Assembly (NCBI GenBank): GCA_963785075.1
Contig: CAWATW010000005.1
Coordinates: 115,371 to 179,370 of the forward strand
Length of the DNA: 64,000 nucleotides
Reading direction: 5' to 3'
From: JAOUGY01 sp963785075
GTDB taxonomy: Bacteria; Actinomycetota; Acidimicrobiia; Spongiisociales; ZC4RG35
Shown here: positions 63,989 to 64,000 of the stretch, in pieces
Position numbering within the stretch: position 1 is the stretch's first letter
How the letters are laid out: the number at the start of each line of letters is the position of its first letter
Program-made: the position numbers and the translations under genes
Notes under the pieces: generated by a model
Databases searched by the model: none
What the model saw: only the letters and a program-made list of their open reading frames with translations
What the model was told of the DNA's origin: nothing

Positions 63989-64000
63989 CGAACGCATGTT
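63989..64000. promoter_or_regulatory. uvrA: Probable LexA (SOS) box upstream of uvrA, cut by window edge
   Basis: CGAACGCATGTT matches the first 12 positions of the Gram-positive/actinobacterial LexA consensus CGAAC-N4-GTTCG; the last two bases lie outside the window. The distance to uvrA (58 bases) is typical for an operator. Confidence 0.6.

Overview
The window looks like a GC-rich actinobacterial chromosome. It carries a complete Pup-proteasome locus (Mpa/ARC, Dop, Pup, PrcB, PrcA, PafA, PafB, PafC) followed by TatB, TatC and a HelY-type helicase. It also carries the chain scpB-scpA-xerD-nudix-pyrG-recN-nadK-tlyA. Both gene orders are familiar from Mycobacterium tuberculosis, but the details differ (no steA/mctB, Pup ending in Glu, a TtuA/TtuB pair, no whiA or gap next to yvcK). 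A lineage outside the classical Actinomycetia, such as Acidimicrobiia or a relative, is my inference; the sequence shown does not settle it.

Layout: 0-11.4 kb is a minus-strand chromosome-maintenance block (pseudouridine synthase start, ScpB, ScpA, HD protein, DksA/TraR protein, XerD, Nudix, CTP synthase, acyl-CoA synthetase with an ECHDC3-like protein, RecN, NAD kinase, TlyA). 11.4-17.7 kb holds a rhomboid protease, HAD-IIA phosphatase, M20 peptidase, a second Nudix protein, GNAT, dolichol-phosphate-mannose-type synthase, an acidic DUF4193-like protein and a lipid-kinase-like protein. 17.7-31 kb is HelY, TatC, TatB, a 190-bp direct repeat region, PafC/PafB and the Pup-proteasome operon, with a ferredoxin reading away from it. 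31.3-34.2 kb holds tRNA T-loop modification genes (TrmI, TtuA, TtuB) and small membrane proteins, followed by an MFS exporter.

From about 35.7 to 45.3 kb lies an accessory island that ends at tRNA-Leu(GAG). It holds truncated enzymes, an intact and a decayed copy of the same MazF-type toxin-antitoxin pair, a VapBC-type pair, a frameshifted Abi-C-domain gene, an AbiEi/AbiEii pair, two serine-recombinase C-terminal remnants and three ungapped 34-bp repeats that begin with the end of the tRNA-Leu gene. I read it as a site of repeated insertion and decay.

45.4-52.2 kb is a minus-strand core block (UvrC, RapZ, YvcK/CofD-like, Pgk, TpiA, GpmA, SecG). 52.3-61.1 kb is a second variable zone: an HTTM-like membrane protein, a methyltransferase, a sulfatase-fold membrane protein, and a four-gene surface-sugar cassette (SDR, 2-hydroxyacid dehydrogenase, CMP-sugar synthetase-like, GT2). 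It also contains a decayed second copy of the methyltransferase and a 30-bp echo of the uvrA 3' end. UvrA fills 61.1-63.9 kb and the window ends inside a likely LexA (SOS) box upstream of it.

Most minus-strand neighbours overlap by 4 nt (ATGA or GTGA). I used this to choose several starts. The start of TlyA (CTG) and of the VapC-like toxin (ATA) appear to follow the same overlap logic with non-standard codons.
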